A stretch of 64,000 nt of DNA from the NCBI RefSeq assembly GCF_002736205.1, contig NZ_CP024091.1:5081555-5145554 (forward strand). Direction: 5' to 3'. Positions 44,867 through 53,141 of this stretch are shown here, in pieces. Position numbers and translations under genes: made by a program. Under the pieces are notes generated by a model, which was not told where the DNA came from, ran no database searches, and saw only the letters and a list, made by a program, of their open reading frames with translations. This DNA comes from Pedobacter ginsengisoli (GTDB lineage: Bacteria; Bacteroidota; Bacteroidia; Sphingobacteriales; Sphingobacteriaceae). Position 1 is the stretch's first letter. Each line of letters opens with the position of its first letter.

Positions 44867-45637
44867 TTAATTATCCTCACGCCATTCTTTGCCTGTCAGG
44901 TTTATAAAAACATCTTCCAGATTAGCTTTTTTAACTTCTTTACTACGTTCAAAACCACTATTGATAAGGTTGTCTATCAGATTGTCAGGAGTATCCAGAG
45001 CAATGATCTCACCCCGTTCAACAAAAGCAACACGATCACATAGCTGCTCAGCTTCGTCCATATAGTGTGTGGTGATTACTACTGTTGTGCCATTATTTCT
45101 TATGTCAATAATTAAATCCCATAAATTGCGGCGGGCCTGAGGATCTAATCCGGTCGTGGGTTCATCAAGGAAAATGATTTTAGGAGAGTTAATAAGAGTT
45201 GTAGCTATAGAAAAACGTTGTTTTTGTCCACCAGAAAGCGCCTTGTACTTAGCTTTTGCCTTATCTTGAAGATTTACTTTTTCGAGCATCTCCATAGGTT
45301 TAACATCAACCCCGTATAGGCCAGCAAACAGTTCCATTAACTCAACCAGATTTAGGTTTGGATAATATCCTGCTGCTTGTAATTGTACACCTATAATCCT
45401 TTTAATTTTGTTGGCGTCTTTGTCTACAGAATAACCGTCAACAATAATTTCTCCTGAAGTTTTTTCACGGAGCGTTTCAATAATTTCAAGTGTGGTGGTT
45501 TTTCCTGCACCATTTGGCCCTAAAAGTCCAAATATCTCATTTTCATAAACTTCAAAGCTGATACCTTGCACAGCAGTAAAGTCGTCATACTTTTTTACCA
45601 GTTCTTTTACACTGATAATGGCATTTGTTTTATCCAT
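44867..45637 (-). CDS. ABC transporter ATP-binding protein
   Basis: A 256-aa ATPase of the ABC-2/DrrA type. Walker A is GPNGAGKTT, the signature is LSGGQKQR, Walker B is IIFLDEPTTGLD, and the switch His is in TTHYMDEAE. The C-terminal tail (about 220-256) includes the LEDVFINLTG motif typical of this branch. It energises the permease encoded just downstream. A long inverted repeat lies 13-56 nt upstream of its start. Confidence 0.93.
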   Translation of the reverse strand: MDKTNAIISVKELVKKYDDFTAVQGISFEVYENEIFGLLGPNGAGKTTTLEIIETLREKTSGEIIVDGYSVDKDANKIKRIIGVQLQAAGYYPNLNLVELMELFAGLYGVDVKPMEMLEKVNLQDKAKAKYKALSGGQKQRFSIATTLINSPKIIFLDEPTTGLDPQARRNLWDLIIDIRNNGTTVVITTHYMDEAEQLCDRVAFVERGEIIALDTPDNLIDNLINSGFERSKEVKKANLEDVFINLTGKEWREDN

Positions 45638-45649
45638 GTTATAAATGTA

Positions 45650-45693
45650 AGAAGGTTTAGACGAATAGAAAATGCTATTCTGCTAAACCTTCT
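45650..45693. terminator. Long inverted repeat between carA and ABC operon
   Basis: An 11-bp outer stem (AGAAGGTTTAG, 45650-45660, with its complement at 45683-45693) encloses a 6-bp inner one (GAATAG/CTATTC). There is no T-run. It may end carA transcripts or sit in the ABC operon leader. Confidence 0.65.
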
Positions 45694-45730
45694 AAAATGT
45701 CGGTAAAATGATATTTTAAGCCGATGAATA

Positions 45731-46843
45731 TTACCAGCTCAGGTCGTTTTTGATCATACTTATAAAGTCGTCAAAAAGGTAGCGCGAATCATGCGGGCCT
45801 GGAGAAGACTCAGGGTGGTATTGCACAGAGAATGCTTTTTTGCCTTTAACGCGGATACCCTCGATTGACTGATCATTTAAATTAATGTGAGTGATCTCAA
45901 CTTTGTCTGATTTCCTTACATCTTCGGGGATAACTCCAAAACCATGGTTTTGTGAAGTTACTTCGCAATGATTTTTAATGATGTTTTTTACCGGGTGATT
46001 TAAACCTCTGTGGCCATTAAACATTTTCATTGTACCGATGCCATTTGCCTCAGCAAGTAACTGATGGCCTAAGCAAATTCCAAAAAGTGGTTTATCAGCA
46101 GCTAATATTTTTGTAACAGTTTCAATAGCATATGGCATTGCTGCAGGATCGCCAGGCCCATTAGAAATGAAATAACCATCAGCACCCCATTTATCCATTT
46201 CCTCAAAGGTAGTTTTGGCAGGGAAAACCTGAACATAAATATCTCTGTCAGAAAAATTGCGTAAAATGTTCTTTTTGATACCCAAATCCAATGCTGCTAT
46301 TTTATATGTAGCATCTGGTGATCCATAAAAATAAGGAGTTTTAGTTGAAACTTTTGAAGACAGTTCTAAGCCATCCATAGATGGAACTTCCGCTAATTTG
46401 CTTTTTAATTCTTCAAGGTCAGTGATTTCCGAAGAAATGATCGCGTTCATTGCGCCTTTGTGTCTGATGTGACGAACTAAGGCACGAGTGTCAATATCAG
46501 AGATACCTACAATATTTTCATTCTGAAAATAATCCTGTATTGATTCAGATGCTTCTTTGCGGCTAAAACCGATGTTATAGTTTTTGCAAACCAAGCCAGC
46601 AATTTTAATGCTTTCTGATTCGGTTTCATCTTTGTGGATACCATAATTACCAATGTGTGCATTGGTGGTTACCATAATCTGAGCGAAATAAGAAGGATCA
46701 GTGAAAATTTCCTGATATCCTGTCATCCCTGTATTAAAACAGATTTCGCCTGTTGTTGTACCGATTTTTCCAGCGGCTTTACCGTAGTAAACTGTGCCGT
46801 CAGCCAGTAACAAAATTGCAGGTAACTTAGTGTAATTAGTCAT
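45731..46843 (-). CDS. carA: Carbamoyl-phosphate synthase, small subunit
   Basis: A 370-aa glutamine amidotransferase subunit that feeds ammonia to CarB for arginine and pyrimidine synthesis. The N-terminal CarA domain (CFNTGMTGYQEIFTDPSY) is followed by the class I amidotransferase domain with nucleophile C257 (FGICLGHQ) and the His/Glu of QYHPESSPGP. carB is not in the window. It has a perfect promoter and a leader of about 115 nt, which includes a small hairpin at 46899-46916, so leader-based control is possible. Confidence 0.97.
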   Translation of the reverse strand: MTNYTKLPAILLLADGTVYYGKAAGKIGTTTGEICFNTGMTGYQEIFTDPSYFAQIMVTTNAHIGNYGIHKDETESESIKIAGLVCKNYNIGFSRKEASESIQDYFQNENIVGISDIDTRALVRHIRHKGAMNAIISSEITDLEELKSKLAEVPSMDGLELSSKVSTKTPYFYGSPDATYKIAALDLGIKKNILRNFSDRDIYVQVFPAKTTFEEMDKWGADGYFISNGPGDPAAMPYAIETVTKILAADKPLFGICLGHQLLAEANGIGTMKMFNGHRGLNHPVKNIIKNHCEVTSQNHGFGVIPEDVRKSDKVEITHINLNDQSIEGIRVKGKKAFSVQYHPESSPGPHDSRYLFDDFISMIKNDLSW

Positions 46844-46964
46844 GGTAATTATTAAGAGAAATTATTGGGATTAAAAAAGGGAAAAATGATGGTTCTGGAA
46901 CGGCTTTGATGCCGTTTTTGTAGTTAACAAATGTGCTGTTAAGTGACCCCTTCATTTCGGGATA

Positions 46965-46994
46965 CAAAGATACGTTTTTGAGGATTTAAATCAA
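46965..46994 (-). promoter_or_regulatory. Promoter of carA
   Basis: On the minus strand, TTG (46994-46992), a 19-nt spacer and TATCTTTG (46972-46965): an exact -33/-7 pair. Confidence 0.8.
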
Positions 46995-47135
46995 GATTTT
47001 TTTTTAGATAGTTTGTTGACCCTGCATGGTGTTCTAAATCTTGCTGTAATAATATGATCATATCTGCATAGATATAAAGGCATTAACAAAATGTCACAAA
47101 AACGATAAAACTGTCTTTATTTCGAATGTAAAAAC

Positions 47136-47143
47136 TAATTTTG
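47136..47143 (+). promoter_or_regulatory. -7 box of panB-rluA
   Basis: TAATTTTG matches the consensus and overlaps the in-frame TTG at 47141, which is therefore not the start of panB. Confidence 0.65.
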
Positions 47144-47164
47144 CCCTTACAAAACTTTAGAACT

Positions 47165-47980
47165 ATGTCTGTAAACAAAGAGGTTAAACGCATAACTACA
47201 CATATACTTCAGGAAATGAAGGCCAGTGGTGAGAAAATAGCCATGTTAACTGCTTACGATTATTCAATGGCCACAATTCTTGATGATGCTGGTTTAGATG
47301 TATTATTAGTTGGCGATTCGGCTTCTAATGTAATGGCAGGCCATGAAACTACTTTGCCTATAACACTTGATCAGATGATTTACCATGCTCAGGGTGTAGT
47401 TAGAGGAGCAAAAAGAGCTTTCGTAGTAGTTGATTTGCCATTTGGTAGTTATCAGGGCAATTCTAAAGAGGCACTGAATTCTGCTATCAGAATCATGAAA
47501 GAATCCGGTGCTCACGGAGTAAAGCTTGAAGGTGGTACAGAGGTTGCTGAATCAATCTCACGCATCATCACAGCAGGAATTCCTGTAATGGGACATCTTG
47601 GATTAACACCTCAGTCTATTTATAAATTTGGAACTTATACTGTTCGGGCGAAAGACGAAGACGAAGCTGAAAAATTAAAAACAGATGCAATTGCTCTTCA
47701 AAACGCTGGTTGTTTTGCTATTGTGCTTGAAAAGATACCTGCGAAATTAGCTAAAATAGTCTCTGATAGTTTACAAATTCCTACTATAGGAATTGGTGCA
47801 GGCCCGGATTGCGACGGACAGGTATTGGTTGTTAATGATATGATTGGTTTAACAAAAGGGTTTAAACCACGTTTTTTACGCCAATATGTAAATCTGTACG
47901 ATGGTATATTAGGTGCAGCACAGTCCTATATAAAAGATGTTAAAGCAAAAGATTTTCCGAACGAAAAAGAACAGTATTAA
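47165..47980 (+). CDS. panB: 3-methyl-2-oxobutanoate hydroxymethyltransferase
   Basis: A 271-aa enzyme that adds a hydroxymethyl group to 2-oxoisovalerate, the first committed step to pantothenate and CoA. It has the metal and substrate sites LLVGDSASNVMAGHETT, VVVDLPFGSYQ, GAHGVKLEGG and GHLGLTPQS. ATG 47165 is used, since the TTG at 47141 lies in the promoter. Its TAA stop overlaps the ATG of the pseudouridine synthase gene by one base (TAATG), so the two are translationally coupled. Confidence 0.96.
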   Translation: MSVNKEVKRITTHILQEMKASGEKIAMLTAYDYSMATILDDAGLDVLLVGDSASNVMAGHETTLPITLDQMIYHAQGVVRGAKRAFVVVDLPFGSYQGNSKEALNSAIRIMKESGAHGVKLEGGTEVAESISRIITAGIPVMGHLGLTPQSIYKFGTYTVRAKDEDEAEKLKTDAIALQNAGCFAIVLEKIPAKLAKIVSDSLQIPTIGIGAGPDCDGQVLVVNDMIGLTKGFKPRFLRQYVNLYDGILGAAQSYIKDVKAKDFPNEKEQY

Positions 47981-48666
47981 TGCCAGTAACTGATAAGGAC
48001 GTACTTTATGAAGATAATCACCTGATAGCGATATTGAAACGTGCAGGTGATATTGTGCAGATTGATGAAACTGGAGATGAACCTCTTGATGAACAGGTTA
48101 AAAAATATCTTGCTATAAAATATAATAAGCCTAACAGTGCTTTTTTAGGTGTGGTACATCGTTTGGACAGACCAGTTAGTGGAGTAATACTTTTCGCTAA
48201 AACCAGTAAGGCATTAGAACGAATGAATGCAATATTCAAGAATCGGGAAGTAAAAAAAACTTATTGGGCTATAGTCAGAAACAAGCCTGCTAAAACTTCC
48301 GGTACCCTTGTTCATTGGTTAGTTAAAAATCCTCAAAAGAATGTTGTTACACCGCATAATGCAGAAGTTCCGGGAAGCCAACGCTCGGAATTAAGTTATA
48401 GGTTAATTGGAGAACTTGGAGGTTATTATCTGATAGAGGTTGATCCCCTTACAGGACGCTCTCATCAAATAAGAGTGCAGTTATCAACCATGGGATGTCC
48501 TATTGTTGGCGATAATAAATACGGCTATCCTAGGGGAAGCCGTAAAGGAAGTATCTGTTTGCACGCTCGAAAATTACACTTTATCCACCCTGTAAAAAAA
48601 GAACCCATAAATATATTTGCTAAGCTCCCTATTGATGGCTTTTGGGAACGTTTTGAAAACTTTTAA
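47980..48666 (+). CDS. RluA-family pseudouridine synthase
   Basis: A 228-aa enzyme of the RluA/RsuA fold. The catalytic Asp is in VVHRLDRPVSG (about residue 63), and the RSHQIRVQL motif near residue 167 is typical. There is no S4 domain, so it is the short form that modifies tRNA or rRNA uridines; the target cannot be told. It is coupled to panB, an unexpected partner. It ends 1 nt from a convergent lipoprotein gene. Confidence 0.92.
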   Translation: MPVTDKDVLYEDNHLIAILKRAGDIVQIDETGDEPLDEQVKKYLAIKYNKPNSAFLGVVHRLDRPVSGVILFAKTSKALERMNAIFKNREVKKTYWAIVRNKPAKTSGTLVHWLVKNPQKNVVTPHNAEVPGSQRSELSYRLIGELGGYYLIEVDPLTGRSHQIRVQLSTMGCPIVGDNKYGYPRGSRKGSICLHARKLHFIHPVKKEPINIFAKLPIDGFWERFENF

Positions 48667-48667
48667 C

Positions 48668-49162
48668 TTATTTGCAGTCAGTTAAAGAAAATACTATACC
48701 ATCTCCAAATTTTAATTTAGTTCTATCCTTAAATTTGGTTCTGCCATTTTTTTCTTCAACCTCACCAAATCCCTCATATAGCTTGCCATCTCTTTTCAGG
48801 AATACAACTTCGCGTGTTGAACGCATCCCTTCCGAATCGAAAATGTATTCCGCAATTATCGTGTCGCCTTTAATTTCTCCAGAGATGGTCCCCTTGTTGC
48901 TATCTTTTTCAAACAGATTGTAGCTTAAATCACCAGTTAACTCTTCATTTTCTGTGTTCACTTTAAGTCTTGCAGTGTCTCTTTTTTTAGTATAGATATA
49001 GCATTGGGATATTTTTTCGTGAACAGGCACAGATGGTGTAAGTGTAGTGTCAATTGATGTTATTGAAGAGCTGTCTACAGCTTTATTGTCAGTATTGCTA
49101 CTATTGCAGGCAACTGTAAGCAGAGTTGCAATACCTGTAAAAAATAGAATGGATTTTTTCAT
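48668..49162 (-). CDS. Hypothetical lipoprotein
   Basis: A 164-aa protein with a lipoprotein signal ending in TVAC (C19), then a Ser/Thr/Asn-rich linker (about 20-50) and a small beta-rich domain containing SGEIKGDTIIAEYIFDSEG. It is probably held in the membrane facing the periplasm. I do not recognise the family. It is convergent with the rluA-family gene and divergent from the alkA-like gene. Confidence 0.72.
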   Translation of the reverse strand: MKKSILFFTGIATLLTVACNSSNTDNKAVDSSSITSIDTTLTPSVPVHEKISQCYIYTKKRDTARLKVNTENEELTGDLSYNLFEKDSNKGTISGEIKGDTIIAEYIFDSEGMRSTREVVFLKRDGKLYEGFGEVEEKNGRTKFKDRTKLKFGDGIVFSLTDCK

Positions 49163-49243
49163 AATGCTATATTGATAGTATTTGCACTACAAGAGCCTTG
49201 CCAAAAGAGGCAAGAATCAGATTTTATTATATAAACAAATGAA

Positions 49244-49251
49244 TACTTTTG
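49244..49251 (+). promoter_or_regulatory. -7 box of alkA-like gene
   Basis: TACTTTTG ends 4 nt before ATG 49256, predicting a leaderless mRNA. Confidence 0.55.
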
Positions 49252-49255
49252 AGAT

Positions 49256-50158
49256 ATGAATAAACAGATCATAGCTATTGAAGTCCCTGGGAATTTTGAT
49301 TTTCAAGAATGTTTGTGGTTTTTGGATAGGAACTTTGATGATTGCATGCATAAGGTTGATGCAGATCGGGTTATAAAGGTTATTGAAATTGAAGGTAAGC
49401 AGTTATTGGTTAGTGTAGCTTTTTACGAAGGTCAATTGCAGATTGAAGTGCTTTTAGGTAATTTGGAACTACCCGGTGTAGAAAAGCTTAAAGAATTTAT
49501 AACTGACTGGTTTGATCTTGAAAAGGATATGGAATCCTTTTATCGATTACTAAAAAATGATGAAAGGCTAGCTTATATGATCACTTCCTATAGTGGGCTG
49601 CGTTTAATAGGAATTCCTAATTTATTTGAAGCAATTTGTTGGGCAATAATAGGGCAACAAATCAATTTAACCTTTGCATATAAATTAAAAAGGCGCTTGG
49701 TGGAAAAGTATGGGATCTGTGTTCCATTTAATGGGGTTAATTATTATGTGTTTCCTGGTTTTGAGATATTGGCAACGCTTTGTGCTGATGATTTGAAAGA
49801 AATGCAATTTTCAAGAAGTAAAGCCGAATACCTTATTATTATTGCTAAAGCCTTTGCCAATGGAGAAATAAGTAAAGATAAATTGCTCGCTTTGCCAGAC
49901 CTTAGCGCACGACAAAAAGCTTTGAATAATATCAAGGGTATTGGCGTTTGGACTGCAAACTATGCCCTTATGAAATCTTTGAAGGAACACTCATGTATTC
50001 CTTATGGGGATGCAGGACTTCTCAATTCTTTGCTAAACCATAACATCATTACAGATAAAAAACAGCATACAGAAATTCAGACATTTTTTAAAGATTATCC
50101 GAGATGGGAAAGCTATATGGTATTTTATCTGTGGAGAAGCCTCTCAAAAAAAGAATAA
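49256..50158 (+). CDS. DNA-3-methyladenine glycosylase, AlkA type
   Basis: A 300-aa base-excision repair enzyme. An N-terminal AlkA-like beta domain (about 1-75) precedes the helix-hairpin-helix domain: ICWAIIGQQINLTFA, then the hairpin LNNIKGIGVWTANYALM (about 223-239) and the catalytic Asp D252 in PYGDAGL. It should remove alkylated purines from DNA. Seven bases separate its stop from that of the convergent ada-like gene, which fits a shared DNA-alkylation role, though they do not share a transcript. Confidence 0.93.
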   Translation: MNKQIIAIEVPGNFDFQECLWFLDRNFDDCMHKVDADRVIKVIEIEGKQLLVSVAFYEGQLQIEVLLGNLELPGVEKLKEFITDWFDLEKDMESFYRLLKNDERLAYMITSYSGLRLIGIPNLFEAICWAIIGQQINLTFAYKLKRRLVEKYGICVPFNGVNYYVFPGFEILATLCADDLKEMQFSRSKAEYLIIIAKAFANGEISKDKLLALPDLSARQKALNNIKGIGVWTANYALMKSLKEHSCIPYGDAGLLNSLLNHNIITDKKQHTEIQTFFKDYPRWESYMVFYLWRSLSKKE

Positions 50159-50165
50159 TATGTAC

Positions 50166-51014
50166 TTATTGCTGTGAATCTACTTTTGCAGCTTCCCATC
50201 CCAGCATAGCAGTTTTGCGGCAATTACCCCAATGATACTGTCCAAATTCTCCGGTTGATTTGATAACCCTGTGGCATGGAATCAAAAAAGCAACAGGGTT
50301 ATTCCCGATGGCAGAGCCAACGGCTCTTTTGGCTTTAGGATTGTTAATTGCTGAAGCGATATCTGCATAAGTTGATAATCCTCCCATTGGAACCTTTAGT
50401 AAAGTTTCCCAGACTTTTAGTTGAAAAGGCGTGCCCTTTAAATGAAGTTTAATTTCATTCAATCTGCTCCAGTCTTGAGTAAAAATGTAAAGTGCATTTT
50501 GCTGTATTATATCTAATAGTTGATAGTATTTAGCGTTAGGAAATGTGCTTTTTAACCGTGTCAGCGCTTCAATTTGATCATCAGCAAAAGCCATGTAACA
50601 GATTCCTTTTGTTGTCGATGCCACAATCAGGGAACCAAATGGGCTTTCTGCATAGCTATAATTTATGGTAAGTTGCTCTCCGCCATTTTTGAATTCACCT
50701 GGGGTCATTCCTTCAATATTTATGAAGAGGTCGTGCAAGCGGCTGGTGCCGGATAGTCCTGTCTCATAAGCCGCATCAAATAAGGTAGCGGCTTTATCTT
50801 TAAGGATGCCTTTTGCATATTCAATAGAAAGGTATTGTAGAAATTTCTTAGGGCTAACACCTGCCCATTCTTTAAACATCCGTTGAAAATGAAAAGAGCT
50901 TACGTTAACATGCTCCGCAACTTGATCTAGTGAAGGTTGCTGTTTAAAATTAAGTTTTAAATATGCTATTGCTTCAGCAATTCTGTTATAATCAATTTGG
51001 CTTGATGTTTCCAT
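50166..51014 (-). CDS. Ada-like regulator / methyltransferase
   Basis: A 282-aa fusion of an AraC-type helix-turn-helix (about 5-100) and a methylated-DNA-protein-cysteine methyltransferase domain (about 110-275) with the active Cys C247 in IPCHRVIKS. It lacks the N-terminal zinc/phosphotriester-repair domain of full Ada. It should transfer methyl groups from O6-methylguanine to itself and may activate repair genes. A long upstream extension without family similarity was rejected; ATG 51014 (METSSQ) has a -7 box before it. Confidence 0.93.
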   Translation of the reverse strand: METSSQIDYNRIAEAIAYLKLNFKQQPSLDQVAEHVNVSSFHFQRMFKEWAGVSPKKFLQYLSIEYAKGILKDKAATLFDAAYETGLSGTSRLHDLFINIEGMTPGEFKNGGEQLTINYSYAESPFGSLIVASTTKGICYMAFADDQIEALTRLKSTFPNAKYYQLLDIIQQNALYIFTQDWSRLNEIKLHLKGTPFQLKVWETLLKVPMGGLSTYADIASAINNPKAKRAVGSAIGNNPVAFLIPCHRVIKSTGEFGQYHWGNCRKTAMLGWEAAKVDSQQ

Positions 51015-51033
51015 AATCTTTAGTTTAATATAA

Positions 51034-51041
51034 CAAAAATA
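51034..51041 (-). promoter_or_regulatory. -7 box of ada-like gene
   Basis: TATTTTTG on the minus strand, 19 nt upstream of ATG 51014. Confidence 0.55.
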
Positions 51042-51108
51042 CATTGACAAAACCTGCAGTAAAACCCGAAACTTGCTAATCATTAAGTAATGGCTACTTC
51101 TGTAATTG

Positions 51109-51256
51109 GTATAGGACACGACCGGGTTAGTTATTGGATAATTCGGCTTTACTGCGCCGATTGTTCGGCAAAAGTACCTTTTTTGCGAGGTTATGCCGAA
51201 CAATCGACGAACCATCGACGTTCTAACACATAGCAAGGTATTAACTTGTCCTATAC
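51109..51256. mobile_element. 148-bp element with 10-bp terminal inverted repeats
   Basis: GTATAGGACA (51109-51118) and its exact complement (51247-51256) bound the element. Inside is a 13-bp perfect inverted repeat CGATTGTTCGGCA (51158-51170 with 51194-51206) and a direct repeat of ATCGACG (51203 and 51213). Flanks TGTAATTG and TGTATTTG match at 7 of 8 bases, like a worn target-site duplication. It codes for nothing. This looks like a small non-autonomous element (MITE-like), but the family is unknown. Confidence 0.45.
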
Positions 51257-51261
51257 TGTAT

Positions 51262-51314
51262 TTGGAATTTACAATTATTACATTACCTTTGTACTGTAAT
51301 AATTATAGTTACAG
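51262..51314 (+). promoter_or_regulatory. Promoter and operator of Rrf2 gene
   Basis: TTG (51262-51264), a 19-nt spacer and TACCTTTG (51284-51291) make an exact promoter. A palindrome, CTGTAA-N9-TTACAG (51294-51314), follows at once and covers the expected transcription start, ending 1 nt before the ATG. It should be an auto-repression site. Confidence 0.72.
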
Positions 51315-51315
51315 A

Positions 51316-51726
51316 ATGAATAACTCCAGATTTGCTATTTCTTTACACATCCTTACTCTGCTTGAAAGAGCTAAGGGCGAATTGTTGTCGTCAGAATATA
51401 TGGCAGGAAGCATAAATATAAATCCGGTTTTGGTAAGAAAGGAATTAAGTAATTTACGAAATCATGGATTTGTAGATAGTAAAGAGGGAAAAAATGGCGG
51501 AAGTTCTTTAGGTAAATCAGCAAAAGAAATTAATCTGGCAGATATTTATAATGCAGTAAAACAGAATAACTTGTTAGGTGTTTCGAAGAATACGCCCAAC
51601 CCGCAATGTGCAGTGGGTAAACAGATGAATACACATTTGAATAATTTATATAATTCAACAGAGCAGGCATTAGTAAAAGAACTTTCCTCTCAAACGCTAG
51701 CTGATTTTAGCAGTCAATTTGATTGA
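51316..51726 (+). CDS. Rrf2-family transcriptional regulator
   Basis: A 136-aa regulator. The N-terminal winged helix (about 1-65) has FAISLHILTLLE and the recognition region NINPVLVRKELSNLRNHGFV. A single Cys, C98, sits in the loop NPQCAVG. No three-Cys set for an iron-sulfur cluster is present, so a thiol switch is more likely than cluster sensing. It resembles YwnA of Bacillus, whose neighbour ywnB is a NAD(P)-binding protein, as here. Matching palindromes lie before both genes. ATG 51316 is used; the longer frame crosses the promoter. Confidence 0.9.
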   Translation: MNNSRFAISLHILTLLERAKGELLSSEYMAGSININPVLVRKELSNLRNHGFVDSKEGKNGGSSLGKSAKEINLADIYNAVKQNNLLGVSKNTPNPQCAVGKQMNTHLNNLYNSTEQALVKELSSQTLADFSSQFD

Positions 51727-51742
51727 TTTTTTTTGCACTAAA

Positions 51743-51763
51743 CTGTAATAAAAAATATTACAT
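51743..51763 (+). promoter_or_regulatory. Second Rrf2-type operator
   Basis: CTGTAA-N9-TTACAT repeats the architecture of the Rrf2-gene palindrome: same left arm, same 9-nt gap, right arm differing in one base. It lies 27 nt before the ATG of the NAD(P)-binding protein gene, after a TTTTTTTTG stretch that could serve as a weak -7 box. Confidence 0.68.
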
Positions 51764-51790
51764 TAATAATAAAATTTAAATAAAAATAAC

Positions 51791-52441
51791 ATGAAAACAG
51801 CATTAATTGGAGCAAGTGGTTTTGTAGGAACTGCTATTTTAGAAGAATTACTTAATCGGGGCCATGAGGTTACAGCTATAGTGCGTAGCCCTGAAAAAAT
51901 CAAAGTTGAAAACAACAATTTGGTTGTTAAAAAGATTGATGTTAGTGATACATCCGCTTTAACAGAAGTGCTAAAAGGAACAGATGCTGTAATCAGTGCT
52001 TACAATAGCGGGTGGACTAACCCTAATTTGTACCGCGATTTTATAGCTGGTTCTGAAGCTATTCAGAAAGCAGTTAAGGCATCGGGAGTTGATCGTTTAA
52101 TTGTTGTTGGTGGGGCAGGAAGCCTTGAAATCGACGGTAAACAATTAGTTGACGGGCCAGACTTTCCTGCTGATTATAAAGCGGGTGCCACCGCCGCCAG
52201 AGATTATTTAAATACACTTAAGCAAGAAAATGATTTAAAGTGGACTTTCTTCAGCCCGGCTATTGAAATGCATCCTGGTATTACTAATGGCCGTACAGGT
52301 AAGTATCGTTTAGGTACAAATAATCCAGTATTTAACGAAGAGGGGAGAAGCATCTTGTCTGTTCAGGATTTAGCGGTGGTACTAGTTGATGAGCTTGAAA
52401 ACAGTAACCATCTTGGGCAACGTTTTACAGCAGGTTACTAG
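51791..52441 (+). CDS. NAD(P)H-binding oxidoreductase (YwnB-like)
   Basis: A 216-aa Rossmann-fold protein of the NAD(P)H-binding/atypical short-chain dehydrogenase group. The cofactor motif is GASGFVGTAI (7-16), with VVGGAGSLEIDG later. It lacks the Tyr-Lys pair of classical short-chain dehydrogenases. Homologues are flavin- or quinone-linked reductases of unclear substrate and are often induced by thiol or oxidative stress. It is the likely target of the Rrf2 regulator encoded 64 nt upstream. A terminator follows. Confidence 0.9.
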   Translation: MKTALIGASGFVGTAILEELLNRGHEVTAIVRSPEKIKVENNNLVVKKIDVSDTSALTEVLKGTDAVISAYNSGWTNPNLYRDFIAGSEAIQKAVKASGVDRLIVVGGAGSLEIDGKQLVDGPDFPADYKAGATAARDYLNTLKQENDLKWTFFSPAIEMHPGITNGRTGKYRLGTNNPVFNEEGRSILSVQDLAVVLVDELENSNHLGQRFTAGY

Positions 52442-52456
52442 CTAAAAAACTGAAAG

Positions 52457-52484
52457 GTGAGCCCATTTTGGGTTCACTTTTTTT
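52457..52484 (+). terminator. Rho-independent terminator of NAD(P)-binding gene
   Basis: A 9-bp stem with one G-T pair (GTGAGCCCA, 52457-52465, with 52469-52477) and a T7 run. Confidence 0.85.
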
Positions 52485-52547
52485 GTTCCTGATTAATAAT
52501 ATGTGGTGATATTTAGATAATTGCTAGTAAATAGCTGGATATAACCT

Positions 52548-52555
52548 TACTTTTG
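52548..52555 (+). promoter_or_regulatory. -7 box of HPP gene
   Basis: TACTTTTG, 19 nt before the ATG at 52575. Confidence 0.55.
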
Positions 52556-52574
52556 CGCCATATTTTAAAGAGCA

Positions 52575-53134
52575 ATGCCGAGAAAGAGAATAAGGAAGCA
52601 CTATCGCAGGGCAAGGTATGTACTATATCGTGAAACATTAATTGATTCAAAAGAACACATTCTAACTTTTATTGGATCATTTGTAGGTATAGGCTTAATA
52701 GGATTGTTAAATAGTAAGTATTTAGTAGCCAATGATAATTTATATCTGATAGGATCTTTTGGCGCTTCATCTGTTCTTATTTATGGTATTATTAATAGCC
52801 CATTGGCCCAGCCAAGAAATTTAATAGGGGCCATTTGGTCTCAGCAATAATTGGAGTAACAGTTGCTAAATTTTTTTCAGGTGAGGCATGGTTGGCCTGT
52901 GCTTTGGCAGTTTCGCTTTCTATAGTAGCAATGCAAATTACAAAAACATTGCATCCTCCGGGTGGGGCAACTGCATTAATAGCTGTAATTGGTAGTGAAA
53001 AAATTAAAGCACTGGGTTACATGTATGTGCTGTCTCCAGTGTTGTCGGGCATAATGATTCTTTTTCTGGTAGCCCTAATATTTAATAATTTAAGACATAG
53101 AAGATATCCTACCCACCGCATATTTAAAAAATAA
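52575..53134 (+). pseudogene. HPP family membrane protein, frameshifted
   Basis: Two frames that together make one HPP protein of about 186 aa. The first (52575-52850) ends with PLAQPRNLIGAIWSQQ; the second (from about 52831) continues with VSAIIGVTVAKFF and the hallmark LHPPGGATAL. Adding one G to the run at 52827-52830 restores the expected NLIGGHLVSAII. HPP proteins have four or five helices and some transport nitrite. Either the gene is truly broken, it is phase-variable, or a base was missed in sequencing. Confidence 0.85.
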
Positions 53135-53141
53135 GCACGAG

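Larger units (their letters stand above)
46844..47164. other. Divergent carA/panB control region
   Basis: A 321-bp gap holds two back-to-back promoters: carA on the minus strand and panB on the plus strand. A hairpin, AACGGC-N6-GCCGTT (46899-46916), lies in the carA leader and has a T-run only on the plus strand. No protein gene is seen. Confidence 0.6.

Noticed and set aside
46899..46916. Attenuator in the carA leader
   Set aside because: The hairpin has a T-run only on the plus strand, not in the carA direction, so it cannot be a classical terminator for carA.
51101..51264. Target-site duplication TGTAATTG/TGTATTTG
   Set aside because: One mismatch in eight bases in AT-rich DNA; kept only as a weak hint, and the right copy also holds the -33 TTG of a promoter.
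51256..51274. A third Rrf2-like dyad, CTGTAT-N7-TTACAA
   Set aside because: The gap is 7 rather than 9 and one arm is mismatched, so it does not match the other two sites.
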